Below the pieces are notes generated by a model. It was not told the origin of the DNA. It was given only the letters and a program-made list of their open reading frames with translations, and did not search any database. The position numbers and the translations under genes were made by a program. A stretch of DNA of 64,000 nucleotides from Diatrype stigma (taxonomy: Eukaryota; Ascomycota; Sordariomycetes; Xylariales; Diatrypaceae), in the NCBI GenBank assembly GCA_022225965.2, contig JAKJXP020000104.1, forward strand, positions 62,001 through 126,000, read 5' to 3'. Every line of letters begins with the position of its first letter. The first letter of the stretch is position 1. Of the stretch, positions 1 through 10,413 are shown piece by piece.

Positions 1-972
1 AAGCTAGCCTACGTGGGAAGGTCGATGAACAACCGCGACGTCTACGAGGCCATGAACCAGGAGATCGGTTGTGGCAACCACGCAGCGGCGGTTTCCATCT
101 ACAAGCGAGCGATGCGATTCGGCATGCCCTTCTGCAGCCATTGCTTCCGTCTAGCTATAACAGCAGCCTTGGAGTTGAACGGAGCCGGTCCAGCATTCGA
201 TCTCATCAGCAATGCGCATGCGCAGGGCCAGGACGTCACCTCCGCCGTCTCGGTTTTTATCCGACATCAGATCGACAACTTCCGAGCCGGCGCCGGCGAC
301 ATCATCCAGCACATCCAGAACCTCATCAGCCGCTTCGAGGCGCTGCACATCACCATCGACGCGTCGGCTCTCACGCACACGGCCCTCGTCTGCGTCAAGC
401 TGGGACAGCACAGCAAGGCGGTCACCCTGTGCCAAATCGCGATGGCGCGGAGCGGCGCCCCCGCCAACCCCTGCTTTTCCCGGCAGTGTTACCGGGCGCT
501 GCTGATGGCGTACTCGCAGACGCTCGATGTGCGCGGGATGGATTCCCTCATGGCTGCGCTCTGGGACGGCCAGCAGTGCCGGTTCGGCCTCGAGAAGCAG
601 ACCTTGGTCGCCCTGCGCTCCACCCTCAAGCAGGTCCGGTCCTACGGCGATGGCCCCCTTGCTCTCTCCATGCAGGACATCCTGGAGCGCGCCATCGCGT
701 ACGCCAAGCGCCAGCGCGTCCAGAACACGGAGGAGCGCCGCGTCATCCGGCAGGAGACCCTGCGCATCATGAACGATGCGCTCGCAGATTTCCAGGAAAG
801 GGGGCTGATGGAGGAAGTTAGGGATGAAGAGGTAGAAGAGGATGAGGATGAGGATGAGGAAGAGGATGATTGGGACGGGTACAAGGGTGTGGCCGGCACT
901 GGCGAAGTAGAGGAGGATAAGGATGATGATGATGATACTGTTGCGTCGGTTTATCGCGATCAGCCACCATAA
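1..972 (+). CDS. C-terminal part of a pentatricopeptide-repeat-like protein (5' end outside window)
   Basis: The frame is open from the left edge to TAA at 970-972, so the gene starts upstream of the window; the first internal ATG (position 25) need not be the start. About 320 residues are visible. The first 220 are helix-rich with recurring pairs of amphipathic helices, in the style of fungal PPR/TPR-type proteins: segments such as VYEAMNQEIG, AAVSIYKRAMRFG and KAVTLCQIAMARSG repeat at about 35-residue spacing. A charged helix (RQRVQNTEERRVIRQETLRI) follows. The tail is strongly acidic (runs of E/D from about residue 275) and probably disordered. In fungi such proteins usually act in mitochondrial RNA processing or translation; this is family knowledge, and no targeting signal can be judged here. 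No intron is visible. The PPR assignment rests on overall pattern, not on a diagnostic motif. Confidence 0.6.
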   Translation, partial: KLAYVGRSMNNRDVYEAMNQEIGCGNHAAAVSIYKRAMRFGMPFCSHCFRLAITAALELNGAGPAFDLISNAHAQGQDVTSAVSVFIRHQIDNFRAGAGDIIQHIQNLISRFEALHITIDASALTHTALVCVKLGQHSKAVTLCQIAMARSGAPANPCFSRQCYRALLMAYSQTLDVRGMDSLMAALWDGQQCRFGLEKQTLVALRSTLKQVRSYGDGPLALSMQDILERAIAYAKRQRVQNTEERRVIRQETLRIMNDALADFQERGLMEEVRDEEVEEDEDEDEEEDDWDGYKGVAGTGEVEEDKDDDDDTVASVYRDQPP

Positions 973-1688
973 AATGACGAGAGCATCCTACTACGACCAA
1001 ACACACCGCCACTACCACCACCACCACAATCTACTATCCCCAAAAATCGCCGCGGATACCATTGAAAAATATGAGGGAACGCGGGTGGATGCGTAATCGA
1101 ATACGTACCTAGTTACATGATGCATATACTGGAGGAGTGAGGTTATCCTCCATCCTACATAAGGGACTGTATATAGTAGTATCTTATATATCAAGCATCA
1201 ACCACGAGGAAGTCAGTGTTGGGTGGTAATCATCGTGCCATTATGAGCTTTTCACCCTTTTTCTGGATGCTCGGCCCTTATACTTATTTGCAAGCGAGGG
1301 GATGGTATGCTATATTGTCAAGTGTTGGCGTATGATATCCTACTAGCTAAGATTCACATCGGAAAATTCCGTAGCTTCTTTCAAAGTGCATCGTATATGG
1401 TTCTCCAAAGATAGAGGCCAATGAATCACTATTGGATTGCCTCTGCTCTTCGGCATGCTGTGTGACTGGCTAACATTTCAGACAAACCCGGAACTACCAG
1501 TGCATTGCTTAAAAGGCCCTCTCTGATATTGACGGGACTTGTATACAAACCGCCCGTCACAAGATGAAGGCATCTTTTCTTCCGCTATACCGCGTCGCAG
1601 CTAGTCACCATATACACAAGAACGACATCCCACTCGAAGATTGCCCCTCGAAAAATCACCCACACACACAATAGGTTCACTAGGAACC
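973..1688. other. Intergenic, no gene recognised
   Basis: About 0.7 kb of moderately AT-rich spacer between the PPR-like gene and the cyanovirin-like gene. It begins with an ACC/ACCACC-rich stretch just after the stop codon. I see no convincing ORF, RNA gene or repeat. It should contain the promoter of the gene at 1689. Confidence 0.5.
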
Positions 1689-2172
1689 ATGAAGCTCGAA
1701 CTTTCGATATGGATGCTCAGCAGCTTGCCGGCGATCCAGGCCGCCCGATCTCCGGCTATTGCTACTGTCCGCACTTTCAACCAAGATTGCCAAGACAAAT
1801 CGCTCAGTCAGGATGCTGGTGGCCACTGGATTTTGGGTGCCTCTTGCAGGAAAGATTCATCGACCACGAAGAAACCGAGTCATATTGACTTGGGCCAGTG
1901 CTATGGCAGCAGCAACGGAAGTCTGGTAGCGCAGGACAAGTGAGGTTGACTGACGAATCCCCCCTTGGCCCCTCCCTCTTCCACCCTACGAATGAGATTT
2001 ATACTTTCGAGACCAAAGTGCCTAGTTGTCTAACAATTGTGATGTCAACTTGAACCGTGGAAATTTCCAAGATCACTGCAACAGCTGCACTCTTACCGAC
2101 GGTGACAACTCTCTCTCGTGCCAGTGCGAGGTCGACGGTGATGCTCGGCTTGGGAAGGCTATACTGCAATAA
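1689..2172 (+). CDS. Secreted cyanovirin-N homology (CVNH) protein, interrupted by a stop
   Basis: Two exons, 1689-1925 and 2026-2172, joined by a phase-0 intron (donor GTAGCG, acceptor CCTAG). The ATG at 1689 opens a hydrophobic signal peptide (MKLELSIWMLSSLPAIQA). The CVNH pattern follows: LGASCRK, SHIDLGQCYGSSNGSL, then a second half-repeat GNFQDHCNSCTL and SLSCQCEVDG. CVNH folds are small lectin-like beta proteins that can bind mannose-type glycans; in fungi they are often secreted. The frame stops at TAA 2170-2172 before the last conserved block, yet the same frame continues directly with SHIDLE, a phase-1 intron at 2189-2276 (GTATGT...TAG) and a further exon to TGA 2431 containing GIALSTGIMNCFGHL and a hydrophobic tail. 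The intact gene was therefore probably 1689-2431 and this copy is truncated, or the stop is read through. Confidence 0.6.
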
Positions 2173-2431
2173 TCACATATCGATCTAGGTATGTATGCGA
2201 GAACTTTTACCACGGGGCGGTCGAAGAGAATAGTGATCTATATCTACGATAGAAGGGTGCTGACCAACTTTACTAGAGCCGGGTATCGCCTTGAGCACCG
2301 GCATTATGAATTGCTTCGGTCATCTCGCTGACAATGGCGATATTCAGTCGGGAGTCTCGAGACAGCACGCAGATCGAGGCAGCATATTGAGCTCTGTTGG
2401 TAGTCTCCTGGCCTGTTTGCTTCTGTTTTGA

Positions 2432-3234
2432 GCGGAAGATGAGACGGATGGATGGTGGAATGATAAAACGAAGCTTTATTTTTATTTATTTTTATTTTTT
2501 TAGGTATCTTGCTAAGAGAAGAGGTAGTGGTAGTGAGTAATTCGTAAAAGGGGCTGCAAGTGCAACCTCAGGGGGTAACTTCAGGCTAATCAATCGCATG
2601 ATGGTTGACTTGAGTGGCTGGAGCACAGTGGGGCTCAGGTACCATGCCGCCCAGGCTCCATTCTCCAGGAACAGCCTGACTGGCGTGACTGGCGTGGACT
2701 GGGGTCGGGCCCCTAAGCCCCCGCTGTAAATCGGTGTGCCGGTGAGCGTTCACATGCAATCCGGGCACCCCAACAGCCCAGGCAACCCAGGGGCGCGATT
2801 CCACTGCTTGTATGTAGTTACGAGTGCTAAAACTAGCCGATTGAATGGGTCCCTGCAGAGAAATTGAACTTCAATTGGGATGATTTATCGAACCATCATG
2901 ACCTGAGGACACCCAAACAGTTTTCGACATCCAATCAACACGCCCGCCGGTTTCCGCCCCGATCAATACTTAGAGCAGCACGGAATATAGACGTAGAAGT
3001 TATTTCTTCCCCCAACAGCCCGTCTATAGCCCCGAACCTTTTTTCACCCTCTGCAACTTCATTCACGAACTCAACTCATACCTGCCCTCCTACTACACCC
3101 CTTTACATCTCGCCGCCGTAACTTATTCTTCCACTCATTCAACGACGACGACCACCCCTACTGTCTACCGCCCAGGGCATAGACTCGACCTACCTCTCCC
3201 TCCAACTCCCTCCATCTCCCTCACATCCACTCCC
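2432..3234. other. Intergenic; ERG1 upstream region
   Basis: No gene recognised. A T/A-rich tract lies at 2472-2501. The last 150 bases before the ERG1 ATG are rich in C and T (CCTCC/CTCC runs), typical of a fungal pyrimidine-rich leader. Confidence 0.4.
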
Positions 3235-4782
3235 ATGAGCGTAACTACAGTGGCTGAAACCACCGACCTCGCCGAACGGCGGGCCAAGTACCATGACGCC
3301 GACGTCGTGGTCGTCGGCGCCGGTGTCTTCGGATGCGCTGTTGCGTATGCCCTTGCGGAACAGGGACGAAGCGTGATACTGCTCGAGAGATGGCTGAAGG
3401 AGCCGAATCGAATCGTCGGCGAACTGCTGCAACCGGGCGGCCTCAACTCGCTGAAGAAGCTGGGTCTTGGGGATACCGTCGAGGGCATCGACGCAGTGCC
3501 GGTCTATGGCTACGACGTGGTGTGGAACGGCAAGGATGTTAAGATACCGTATCCCGACATGGAGTACGCCATAGACGGGACCCCTCGGGTAGCCGCTAAA
3601 AATAAGGGGGCGATATCAGCAGCAGCAGACCAGAACAAGAAAGAGAAGGACGCCTCGAATCCTCCGGTGGGATGCTGCTTCCACCACGGCCGGTTCATCA
3701 TGAACTTGCGGCGGGCGTGCCTGAAGCACCCGAACATCACCGTGTTCGAGACGGAGGCGGTCGACACGATCAAGGGCGACCACAACCCGGAGATCCTGGG
3801 CGTCTCCACCCAGACCGTCAACCCGGCCACGGGCAAGAAAGAGCCCGACTGCTTCTTCGGCCAGCTGACCATCGTGGCGGACGGCTACGCGTCGCGCTTC
3901 CGCAAGCGGTTCGTCGGCAAGGCGCCCGTCGTGCGCAGCAAGTTCTACGCGCTCGAGCTGCTGGACTGCGCGCTGCCGCGGCCGGGCTACGGCCACGTGG
4001 TCATCGACGCCGCCGCGCCCGTCCTGCTCTACCAGATCGGCACGCGCGAGACGCGCGCGCTCATCGACGTGCCGGAGAAGCTGCCCGAGGCGTCCCCCGC
4101 CGCCGGCGGCGTCCGCGGCTACATGGCCGACGTGGTGCTGCCGGCCCTGCCGGCCTCGGTGCAGCCGTCGTTCCGGGAGGCGCTGGCGCGCAACGGCGAC
4201 CGCATCCCCGCCAGCATGCCCAACAGCTGGCTGCCGCCGACGGCGCAGGACGCCCACCCGGGCCTGGTCGTGCTCGGCGACGCCATGAACATGCGCCACC
4301 CGCTGACGGGCGGCGGCATGACGGTGGCGCTCAACGACGTGGTGCTCCTGGCGGACCTGCTGGCGCCCGAGCGCGTGCCGCAGCTGGGTGACACGGCGGC
4401 CGTGCGGCGCGCCATGGGCGAGTTCCACGCCCGCCGCAAGCGCCTGACGGCCATCATCAACGTGCTGGCGCAGGCGCTGTACAGCCTGTTCGCGGCGCGC
4501 GGCGAGGCCACCGACCTCGCGAAGCTGCGCCGCGGCTGCTGGGGCTACTTCGAGCGCGGCGTCACCGGCGAGCCCGTCGCCCTCATGGCCGGCCTGCTGC
4601 CCCGCCCCGCCGTCCTCGCCTACCACTTCTTCTCCGTCGCCTTCCTCGCCATCTGGCTCGACTGGCGCGCCACCGGCCTCTGGCCCTGGCTCTGGCCCCT
4701 GCTGCTCTGGAACGCCGTCAGCGTGCTCTCCACCGCCTGCGTCGTCTTCGTGCCCGTTATGTACCGGGAGGCGTGCTTCTAG
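3235..4782 (+). CDS. ERG1: Squalene epoxidase (squalene monooxygenase)
   Basis: Single exon, 515 aa, normal length for fungal Erg1. This FAD enzyme of the endoplasmic reticulum converts squalene to 2,3-oxidosqualene in ergosterol synthesis and is the target of allylamine antifungals (family knowledge). Visible features: the Rossmann FAD-binding loop VVVVGAGVFGCAVAYALAEQ near residues 24-43 followed by the ER motif (ILLER); GELLQPGG (about 62-69), characteristic of squalene epoxidases; the second FAD motif VADGYASRFRKRF near 218; and GDAMNMRHPLTGGGMTVAL near 352-370, the conserved FAD/NADPH region. The C-terminus has two hydrophobic segments (VLAYHFFSVAFLAIWLDW and WPWLWPLLLWNAVSVLSTAC) for membrane attachment. 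The short N-terminus lacks a clear TM anchor. The ATG lies after a pyrimidine-rich leader. It converges on ALG5 across a 1.15-kb spacer. Confidence 0.95.
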   Translation: MSVTTVAETTDLAERRAKYHDADVVVVGAGVFGCAVAYALAEQGRSVILLERWLKEPNRIVGELLQPGGLNSLKKLGLGDTVEGIDAVPVYGYDVVWNGKDVKIPYPDMEYAIDGTPRVAAKNKGAISAAADQNKKEKDASNPPVGCCFHHGRFIMNLRRACLKHPNITVFETEAVDTIKGDHNPEILGVSTQTVNPATGKKEPDCFFGQLTIVADGYASRFRKRFVGKAPVVRSKFYALELLDCALPRPGYGHVVIDAAAPVLLYQIGTRETRALIDVPEKLPEASPAAGGVRGYMADVVLPALPASVQPSFREALARNGDRIPASMPNSWLPPTAQDAHPGLVVLGDAMNMRHPLTGGGMTVALNDVVLLADLLAPERVPQLGDTAAVRRAMGEFHARRKRLTAIINVLAQALYSLFAARGEATDLAKLRRGCWGYFERGVTGEPVALMAGLLPRPAVLAYHFFSVAFLAIWLDWRATGLWPWLWPLLLWNAVSVLSTACVVFVPVMYREACF

Positions 4783-5721
4783 GAAAGGGAGAGAGAAGAG
4801 AGAGAGGATGGATCGGATCGGGCACATCCAACTCGTCCCAGAATATAGTAGGCATGTGACGACTAGACGAGACGAGACGAGACGAGACGATATAAGAGGG
4901 AAAGAGATAATGGTCGACGGCGTCATTTGTCACCAACCCAAGGAAGAGGGGGAGAGCAGAGAGCAGAATGTCGGGTGTGCAGATACGATTGGAGATACCC
5001 CCCAACTCAGCGATGCGATTTTGTCGGCCTTCCATCTGCCAATGAATGCTCTTGGATCATGTACGATGTCTGATGGGCAAGACTTTTGACTTGTACACGG
5101 AGGACTTAGCTCAGAGCCGAACGGGTGGTGCTGCCGAGGAGCTCTGCTTGGGAACTGGGTTCGATCAGACCGTCAACTACCCAACCTACCTATTACGCAC
5201 AATCAGTCAGGTCAATCCTATCATATATGGCGAAGAAGCTATCGATTTATCTTGGCTTGTGGTGGTCGGATTACGAATATTTATAGATACCTAGTTTAAT
5301 AGATAATGAACGAAGGATATGCGTTGCACGAGATAAACACAGAAGGAGTACTATTCCCTCAGATTGCGTCGCGTAGCCCTTATTGGGAATCTATGATTCG
5401 GTCCTCATCCACGTGCAACTCTGTATTATTTGGGCTTACCAAGGGCAAGCTCTTACGACGATGAGTTAGTAAGTAGTAGCTAGGAGACATGTTCCAGTAA
5501 GCCCATGATGTTACGGGTAATAGAACTTGATGATTCGCGCTATTCAGACGGTGGTGTATTCTTGCACGCACGAAAAATACGAGGTGACAAACTCAATGGC
5601 GGGTTCTCATTGCGTCTATGTATCTACGCATCTAGCGATATAGATCAGCAGGTAGCTAGCTCATGACTGACTTCATCACTCATTCTTGGGCTCCTGCTTC
5701 TTGCTTGGCTTCCGGATTCCC

Positions 5722-5755
<34 letters not shown>

Positions 5756-5933
5756 TCATGCTTCGTGTTCCATCCTGCAGAAGCGAGAGCATCAATCAGT
5801 TTAGACCAACGGCAATCATCGTCCATCCATCTCCCCCTGTCCTAACAGTTTTGTATTTTCTTCTGTTTCTTCTTCGTAATACCCTCACTCCCACCACTCG
5901 TCGCCCGTCCAAGTCCAACCACCCGCACCCGGC
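4783..5933. other. Spacer between the convergent ERG1 and ALG5 genes, with short tandem repeats
   Basis: Contains the 3' regions of both genes. A GACGA pentanucleotide repeat sits at about 4862-4890 and a TAG trinucleotide repeat (about ten units) at 5726-5755. A T/C-rich tract at 5855-5875 precedes the ALG5 stop. No supported gene; a short plus-strand ORF crossing the TAG repeat is low complexity. Confidence 0.5.
5726..5755. repeat. TAG trinucleotide microsatellite
   Basis: About ten uninterrupted copies of TAG in non-coding sequence. Confidence 0.85.
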
Positions 5934-7287
5934 TCACGTAAGCCGCCTCCGATAGACGCCCATCATCCAGGAGGTGCGGAGGATGAAGAGGCCGATGGCC
6001 ATGGCGATGCTGTCGCGGACGACGTGGAGCTTGCTGCCGCCGACCTCGTGCCAGTCGACGGGGACCTCGGCGACCTTAATGCCGGGGCTGCTGCCGATCG
6101 CGGCGCCGTCGCTGCCGAGGACGGGGACGGCCGGGGCCGACTCGGCCAGCATCAGCATCTCGATGTCGAAGATCCAGCCCTCCATGTGCATGTAGGGGAC
6201 GATGTGGGGCAGGGCGGCGCGGGTGAAGAGCTTGAAGCCGCACTGGGTGTCGCGGACGCGCGACGTGGCGGGCGGCGTCAGGATCGTCAGCACCAGGTGG
6301 AAGGACCGCATCAGGAAGTTGCGCAGCAGCGAGCGCCGCACCACGGCCTCGCTGCCCACCAGGTGGCCCCGGCTGCCGATCGCCACCCCGCGGTAGCAGC
6401 CGTCGGCGACCTCGTCGCAGCCGTCGACGAGCCGGGCCAGGTCCGCGAACCGCGTCGCCCCGTCCGCGTCGGCGAACACCGCGTACTCGCCCCGCACGTG
6501 GCGCAGGCCGTGCGTCACGCCGCCGCCCTTGCCCCGGTTCCGCTGCAGCGTCACGATGCGCAGGATGTCGTGCAGGCCGTGGTCCCGCGCGAAGTCCAGC
6601 GCCACCTGCACCGTCTTGTCCGTGCTGCCGTCGTTCACGATGAGGATCTCGTAGCCGGAGATATCCTCCCGGGGCGCGTTCTTAAGGTGTCGCCGGTGGG
6701 TCCAGCCGCCGCCGGGTTTCTTGGAAGAAGAGTTGGTGGTGGTGGTGGTGGTGGTGGTCGCCTCGGTGGTCTCGTGGGACTGCGACTGCGACTGCGACTG
6801 CGACTTGCGCCCGTAGGTCGCATCGAGGTACTCTACCGCTTCCTTCAGCGTTGGTAGGATCCGGTCTTCTTCATTGTACGCCGGGATGACGACGCTCATG
6901 CGCAGCTCGGCAGGTTCGATGTCGCCTGTGTCTGCGATCACGGGGCCTGGGCCGTTCGGGGTCACATTTTCGATGGTCTCGCTCTTGTGGCGCTCGGCCA
7001 GCCACCGGTCGTGCCAGCATGGCAATTGGCGTGTGACAGTCTTGCCATCTGGAGTCGTGGTGAGGTATGTTCTCTCCGAGGGAAGGACAGCGCGAGGCTT
7101 CGGTGCGATGAGATGTAGCAGGGCCAGGAACTGCGACCGTGTTAGTTTGCGCTTACATCATGCCATGGCAGGCCACATGGTTGGTTCTATTTACACTGTA
7201 GAAAGCAGCCGCGGCCAAGACTGGAAGGGCTAGAATGATAATATGAAGCGGGGGGGCCTCGATTGAGGAGAGAAGCTGGAAATCCAT
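5934..7287 (-). CDS. ALG5: Dolichyl-phosphate beta-glucosyltransferase
   Basis: Two exons: 7287-7195 and 7130-5934, with a 64-bp phase-0 intron (GTAAAT...CGCAG). The product transfers glucose from UDP-Glc to dolichyl phosphate on the ER membrane, giving Dol-P-Glc for N-glycan precursor assembly. Exon 1 encodes the N-terminal membrane anchor (LHIIILALPVLAAAAFYS). The GT2 domain follows: SVVIPAYNEEDRI, EILIVNDGSTDKT, LQRNRGKGGGVTHGL and the DxD-type motif VFADADGATRF, then the FKLFTR and WIFDIEML motifs of the DPG synthase family. A low-complexity insertion of SQ repeats and a Thr run lies after the first strand (about residue 115), encoded by a hexanucleotide repeat near 6778-6806 and a GGT run near 6732-6757. 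The start at 7287 was chosen because it supplies the TM helix that family members have. Confidence 0.92.
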
Positions 7288-7624
7288 CGTAAAAGAGCGG
7301 ATATCTGAAAGAATGAATGATGGATGGCGCTCTTATGGAGAATGATACCGGTCAGTCATGAAGAAGGGCATGCAGATATGCCATGTATCTTGTATCCTGT
7401 ATCTTGTGTCTTGTATCAACAGGCGAAGTAGTCGAGACGTATACGAACTGCGCCTGGTGACGGCGGCATAAGGGAATGAAGGTAGTATGGATTCATCCCA
7501 TTCTGGAAATGCCCATGAGAACGGCGTTGCGTTGCTGTGTTTCCATCGACGAAAATAGAATGACGATGACAAGAAGCCACGATGCGATTGCCGTTTAGTC
7601 GACATGGCATGTATGTACGCATGT

Positions 7625-7884
7625 ACGAAGGTCGCGGCCACAATTGTTGATCATAGCCCATGTCTGGGTATGTGCGAATAACAAATGACATATAAGGGAT
7701 ACTGTATTAAGGCTTAGCGCTTTTAGTGAGCTTAAGCCGTTATATGGCTATGCTTCCAGGCCTTAAGCTCACTGAAGCATAGCGCTCATACTGCGCTAAC
7801 TGATTTGAGGGCTAAGTATGGCTTAATAACTACGTACTGTGGCTATATGGGCTTGTTATCAACAATTGTGGCCGCGACCTTCGT
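7625..7884. mobile_element. Palindromic, MITE-like element with nested inverted repeats
   Basis: The outer arms 7625-7651 and 7858-7884 are perfect 27-bp reverse complements (core GGTCGCGGCCACAATTG), with weaker pairing continuing inward. Inside, 7725-7736 (AGTGAGCTTAAG) pairs with 7762-7773, and AGCGCT occurs at both 7716-7721 and 7781-7786. The whole block can fold into a long hairpin of about 260 nt. Small size, no coding capacity and terminal inverted repeats suggest a non-autonomous DNA transposon. Target-site duplications could not be fixed with confidence. Confidence 0.55.
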
Positions 7885-8003
7885 ATGTACGTATGTATGT
7901 ACGTATGCGCATGTACTAAAGTACCTGGGGATTAAGTGTTTCTCGGGCTTGGCAGGGTCCATTCGGTGGGGTTTTAGGCCTGAAGATCCGTGGTAGACGT
8001 GCT

Positions 8004-8042
8004 GTAGTACGTAGTACGTAGTACGTAGTACGTAGTACGTAC
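8004..8042. repeat. GTAGTAC heptanucleotide tandem repeat
   Basis: Five or more tandem copies of GTAGTAC in non-coding DNA. Confidence 0.85.
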
Positions 8043-8854
8043 TTGTACCTAACTATAACTACATACCGAAACCTCTCTTTTCCACTAGCCTCCCGTCCAC
8101 TGCTAAATCAACGTCTCTAGGAGGAGCTATGGAAAGATCAATGACAGCTTCAGGTACTTAGCTGTTATTTTGTCTGTTAGTAGAAGCCTCTATACTATAG
8201 GTACATATTCGGGCGTACTTGGGAAGTGCTGAAGCTTGTGATGCGAGCCCAATATCTAGAGACTCAGTATCTGGATGTCTATAGTGAGTGAACAGGAACA
8301 GGAACATGAACATGCTAACCTCTAGGCTCCAGGATAATATGTGCAGTTCATTTTGACTGTTACTCTCTATATCCTCATTCACTGGTATGGAGTCGCTCTG
8401 GATTGGCTGTTCATTCATCGTGCTATCTATGCATGCGATATCTGAGGTGTTGGCATAGAGTTGCGATGTTCTGCGCACATTCCTTAACACTGCCTATCAA
8501 CTGACGTTACGAAGCCTGCAGGTTTGCAGTATACATCAAGTCGGTCTATTCAAACTTGGACTTTGTTACCTCATTCTGGTATTTCCATCTTTGATTGCTA
8601 ATCGTACTATTACCTATTACTTTTATACTATTTTTTTATCAACCTCTCAGGGGTGTATTATACAGAGCAACCCACCGGATATACGATAATGTAAAAGTCG
8701 CACTCGATTGGTTCAACATGATTACTCATGCGTATAATCAATATGCATCCACCCCTGGCATAGTCATGGTTACACGGTACATACTGCTTCCCAGTACGAA
8801 CGAGATTCTTCGAATTGAGCTCGCCCAAAAAACCACTCGACAAATAGGACGTAT

Positions 8855-10413
8855 TTAAGACTGGAGATACGCAGCACCATGTTGTTGACCAAGCCAAAGA
8901 GCAGCCGACTCATCGGGACTACTTCCACCGATGACACCCGTGCCCGTCATGCCCTGCACGTAAGGGTGCAAAGTGGCAGTAAAGGCCGCGAACGTCCACA
9001 CATATCCCACGAAACGCTCGAGCGAGCGAAAGCCCTCCTTCCGCTTCGGGTCGGTGACCGTCCTGCCCCAGAGCCACTGGGCGAAATCCTCAGCGGTGAT
9101 GACCACCGGCTGCATCATGAAGAACGCGAACTCGCCCTTGTCCCGCCGCGTGATGGTGTACTGCGCCCACCAGTGCAGGCCGAAGCTGATGAAGAAGGCC
9201 AGGTACAGCTGCAGATAGCGCGAGGCGAGCGTGCCCTTCCGAAACCCCATGAACCGGGCAGCTCGGATACCCGGCTGCTGCAGAACCTGGAGATCACCCA
9301 CAGTCAGCGGTGGTAATAAAACGAGGGGGGTTATGTAAGTGCATAGTATCGATCCGGTCGGTCTAGAGGCTAGATAATCAGGTACTCACCCTTCGCAACA
9401 TCTGATGGTATGCGGAGCTGCATATGTATATGTACGTTAGCTCGAGGTTTCGTTATAGTTATAGGGGTGCGCCCGATGCTTTTCTCTTTTCTTTTTCTTT
9501 TTCTTCGTTCTTTCTTTTCTTCTTCTTTTTCATTCTTTCATCTTTCATCGGGTCTTCAGATCAGATGAAATCAGACCTACCTCCACATGTGCCGAACGCT
9601 CCACCCATTCCACAAGGAGTCCAGCATGGGCGGGCACTCCCACGGCTCGCTGAGGCCCAGTCCCACCGCAACGACCGCTCCGAGCGCGTTCGCCAGACCA
9701 ACCGTGTGCCAGCCCCAAGCAGCGCCGCACCACGCGATGACGGCGTCCAGGAGAAGAGCCCGCGATCCCAGCGGGGACGCGACCGCGATCGACGGCTGCT
9801 GCTGCTGCTGCTGCTGCTGCTGGAGCGTCCGGCAGAAGCCGATGCCGTAGACGGCGAGCGCCTTCAGGACCGAATGCCAAGCGAGGTCCACTAGGCTGGT
9901 CCCCACAAAGGCCCAGCGGGCTTGGTCCATCGCGGGATGTGCCGGCACGCCCTTGACCTGCCAGTCCCACCCGATGCCGCGCGTCGTGGACGCGAGACGA
10001 GCGCCCCATCGCAGCCTCTGCGGCCACGTCGTCAGATCGCCGTAGCCCACGCCCACGCCCACGCTACTGCTGCCATCACCGTCCCGCGTGGCCGGTTTGC
10101 TCGACGACGACGGCTTGCCGACATAGCGCAGGCGGGCGGCGGTCGCGCCACCGCCCAGGTCCAAGAGGAGCAGCATCCAGGCCACGGTGATGGTGGTCCG
10201 GCTGTAGTCTGTCGACACGTTGCCCGTCGTGAAGCACGGGCGCGCGAGCAGGAGGAGGAGCAGGGCGAGGCGAGACGCGCTCGTGCGGAGGGGCCCCGGG
10301 CCGAGCGCGTGGCCGAGGACCAGCACGGCGAGGGCGCCGGGCGTGTAGAGCGGTGGGAGCGGCGCGCGCTGCTCGACGGAGGGGTATAGCGGGTCGAGGA
10401 GTCGTCCGAGCAT
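8855..10413 (-). CDS. Membrane-bound O-acyltransferase of the wax synthase/terpene acetyltransferase type
   Basis: Three exons: 10413-9581, 9417-9390 and 9286-8855, with phase-2 and phase-0 introns of 163 and 103 bp; 430 aa. It has many hydrophobic segments. The MBOAT signatures are SVRHMWSSAYHQMLRR, whose HQMLR corresponds to the W-H-Q-x-L-R motif of fungal wax-synthase-like enzymes, and FFISFGLHWWAQY, holding the likely catalytic His. The family transfers acyl groups from acyl-CoA to hydroxyl acceptors; in fungi it includes acetyltransferases of terpenoid and alkaloid pathways. The substrate cannot be read from sequence. The 28-nt middle exon is needed to rebuild the WHQ-like motif and fits the phases. 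A run of nine Gln (CAG/CTG repeat at about 9796-9822) sits between hydrophobic segments, which is unusual. No biosynthetic partner is adjacent. Confidence 0.75.

Larger units (their letters stand above)
7288..8854. other. 1.6-kb intergenic region holding a palindromic element
   Basis: No protein gene recognised. It contains the nested inverted repeats at 7625-7884 and a GTAGTAC tandem repeat at 8004-8042 (both listed separately). The rest is AT-rich spacer with short ORFs lacking recognisable features. Confidence 0.5.

Noticed and set aside
1538..1562. Sequence CTTGTATACAAACCGCCCGT resembling the conserved 3' end of small-subunit rRNA
   Set aside because: Only about 20 bases match, with mismatches and an extra base; flanking bases do not continue as rRNA.
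3616..4926. 436-codon minus-strand ORF across ERG1
   Set aside because: Antisense shadow of a GC-rich coding region; its composition (Arg/Gly/Val/Ala/His-rich) mirrors ERG1 codons and has no domain.
5105..5180. tRNA-like run (TTAGCTCAGAGC ... GGGTTCGATC)
   Set aside because: The T-stem CTGGG/AGACC does not pair and no acceptor stem can be formed.
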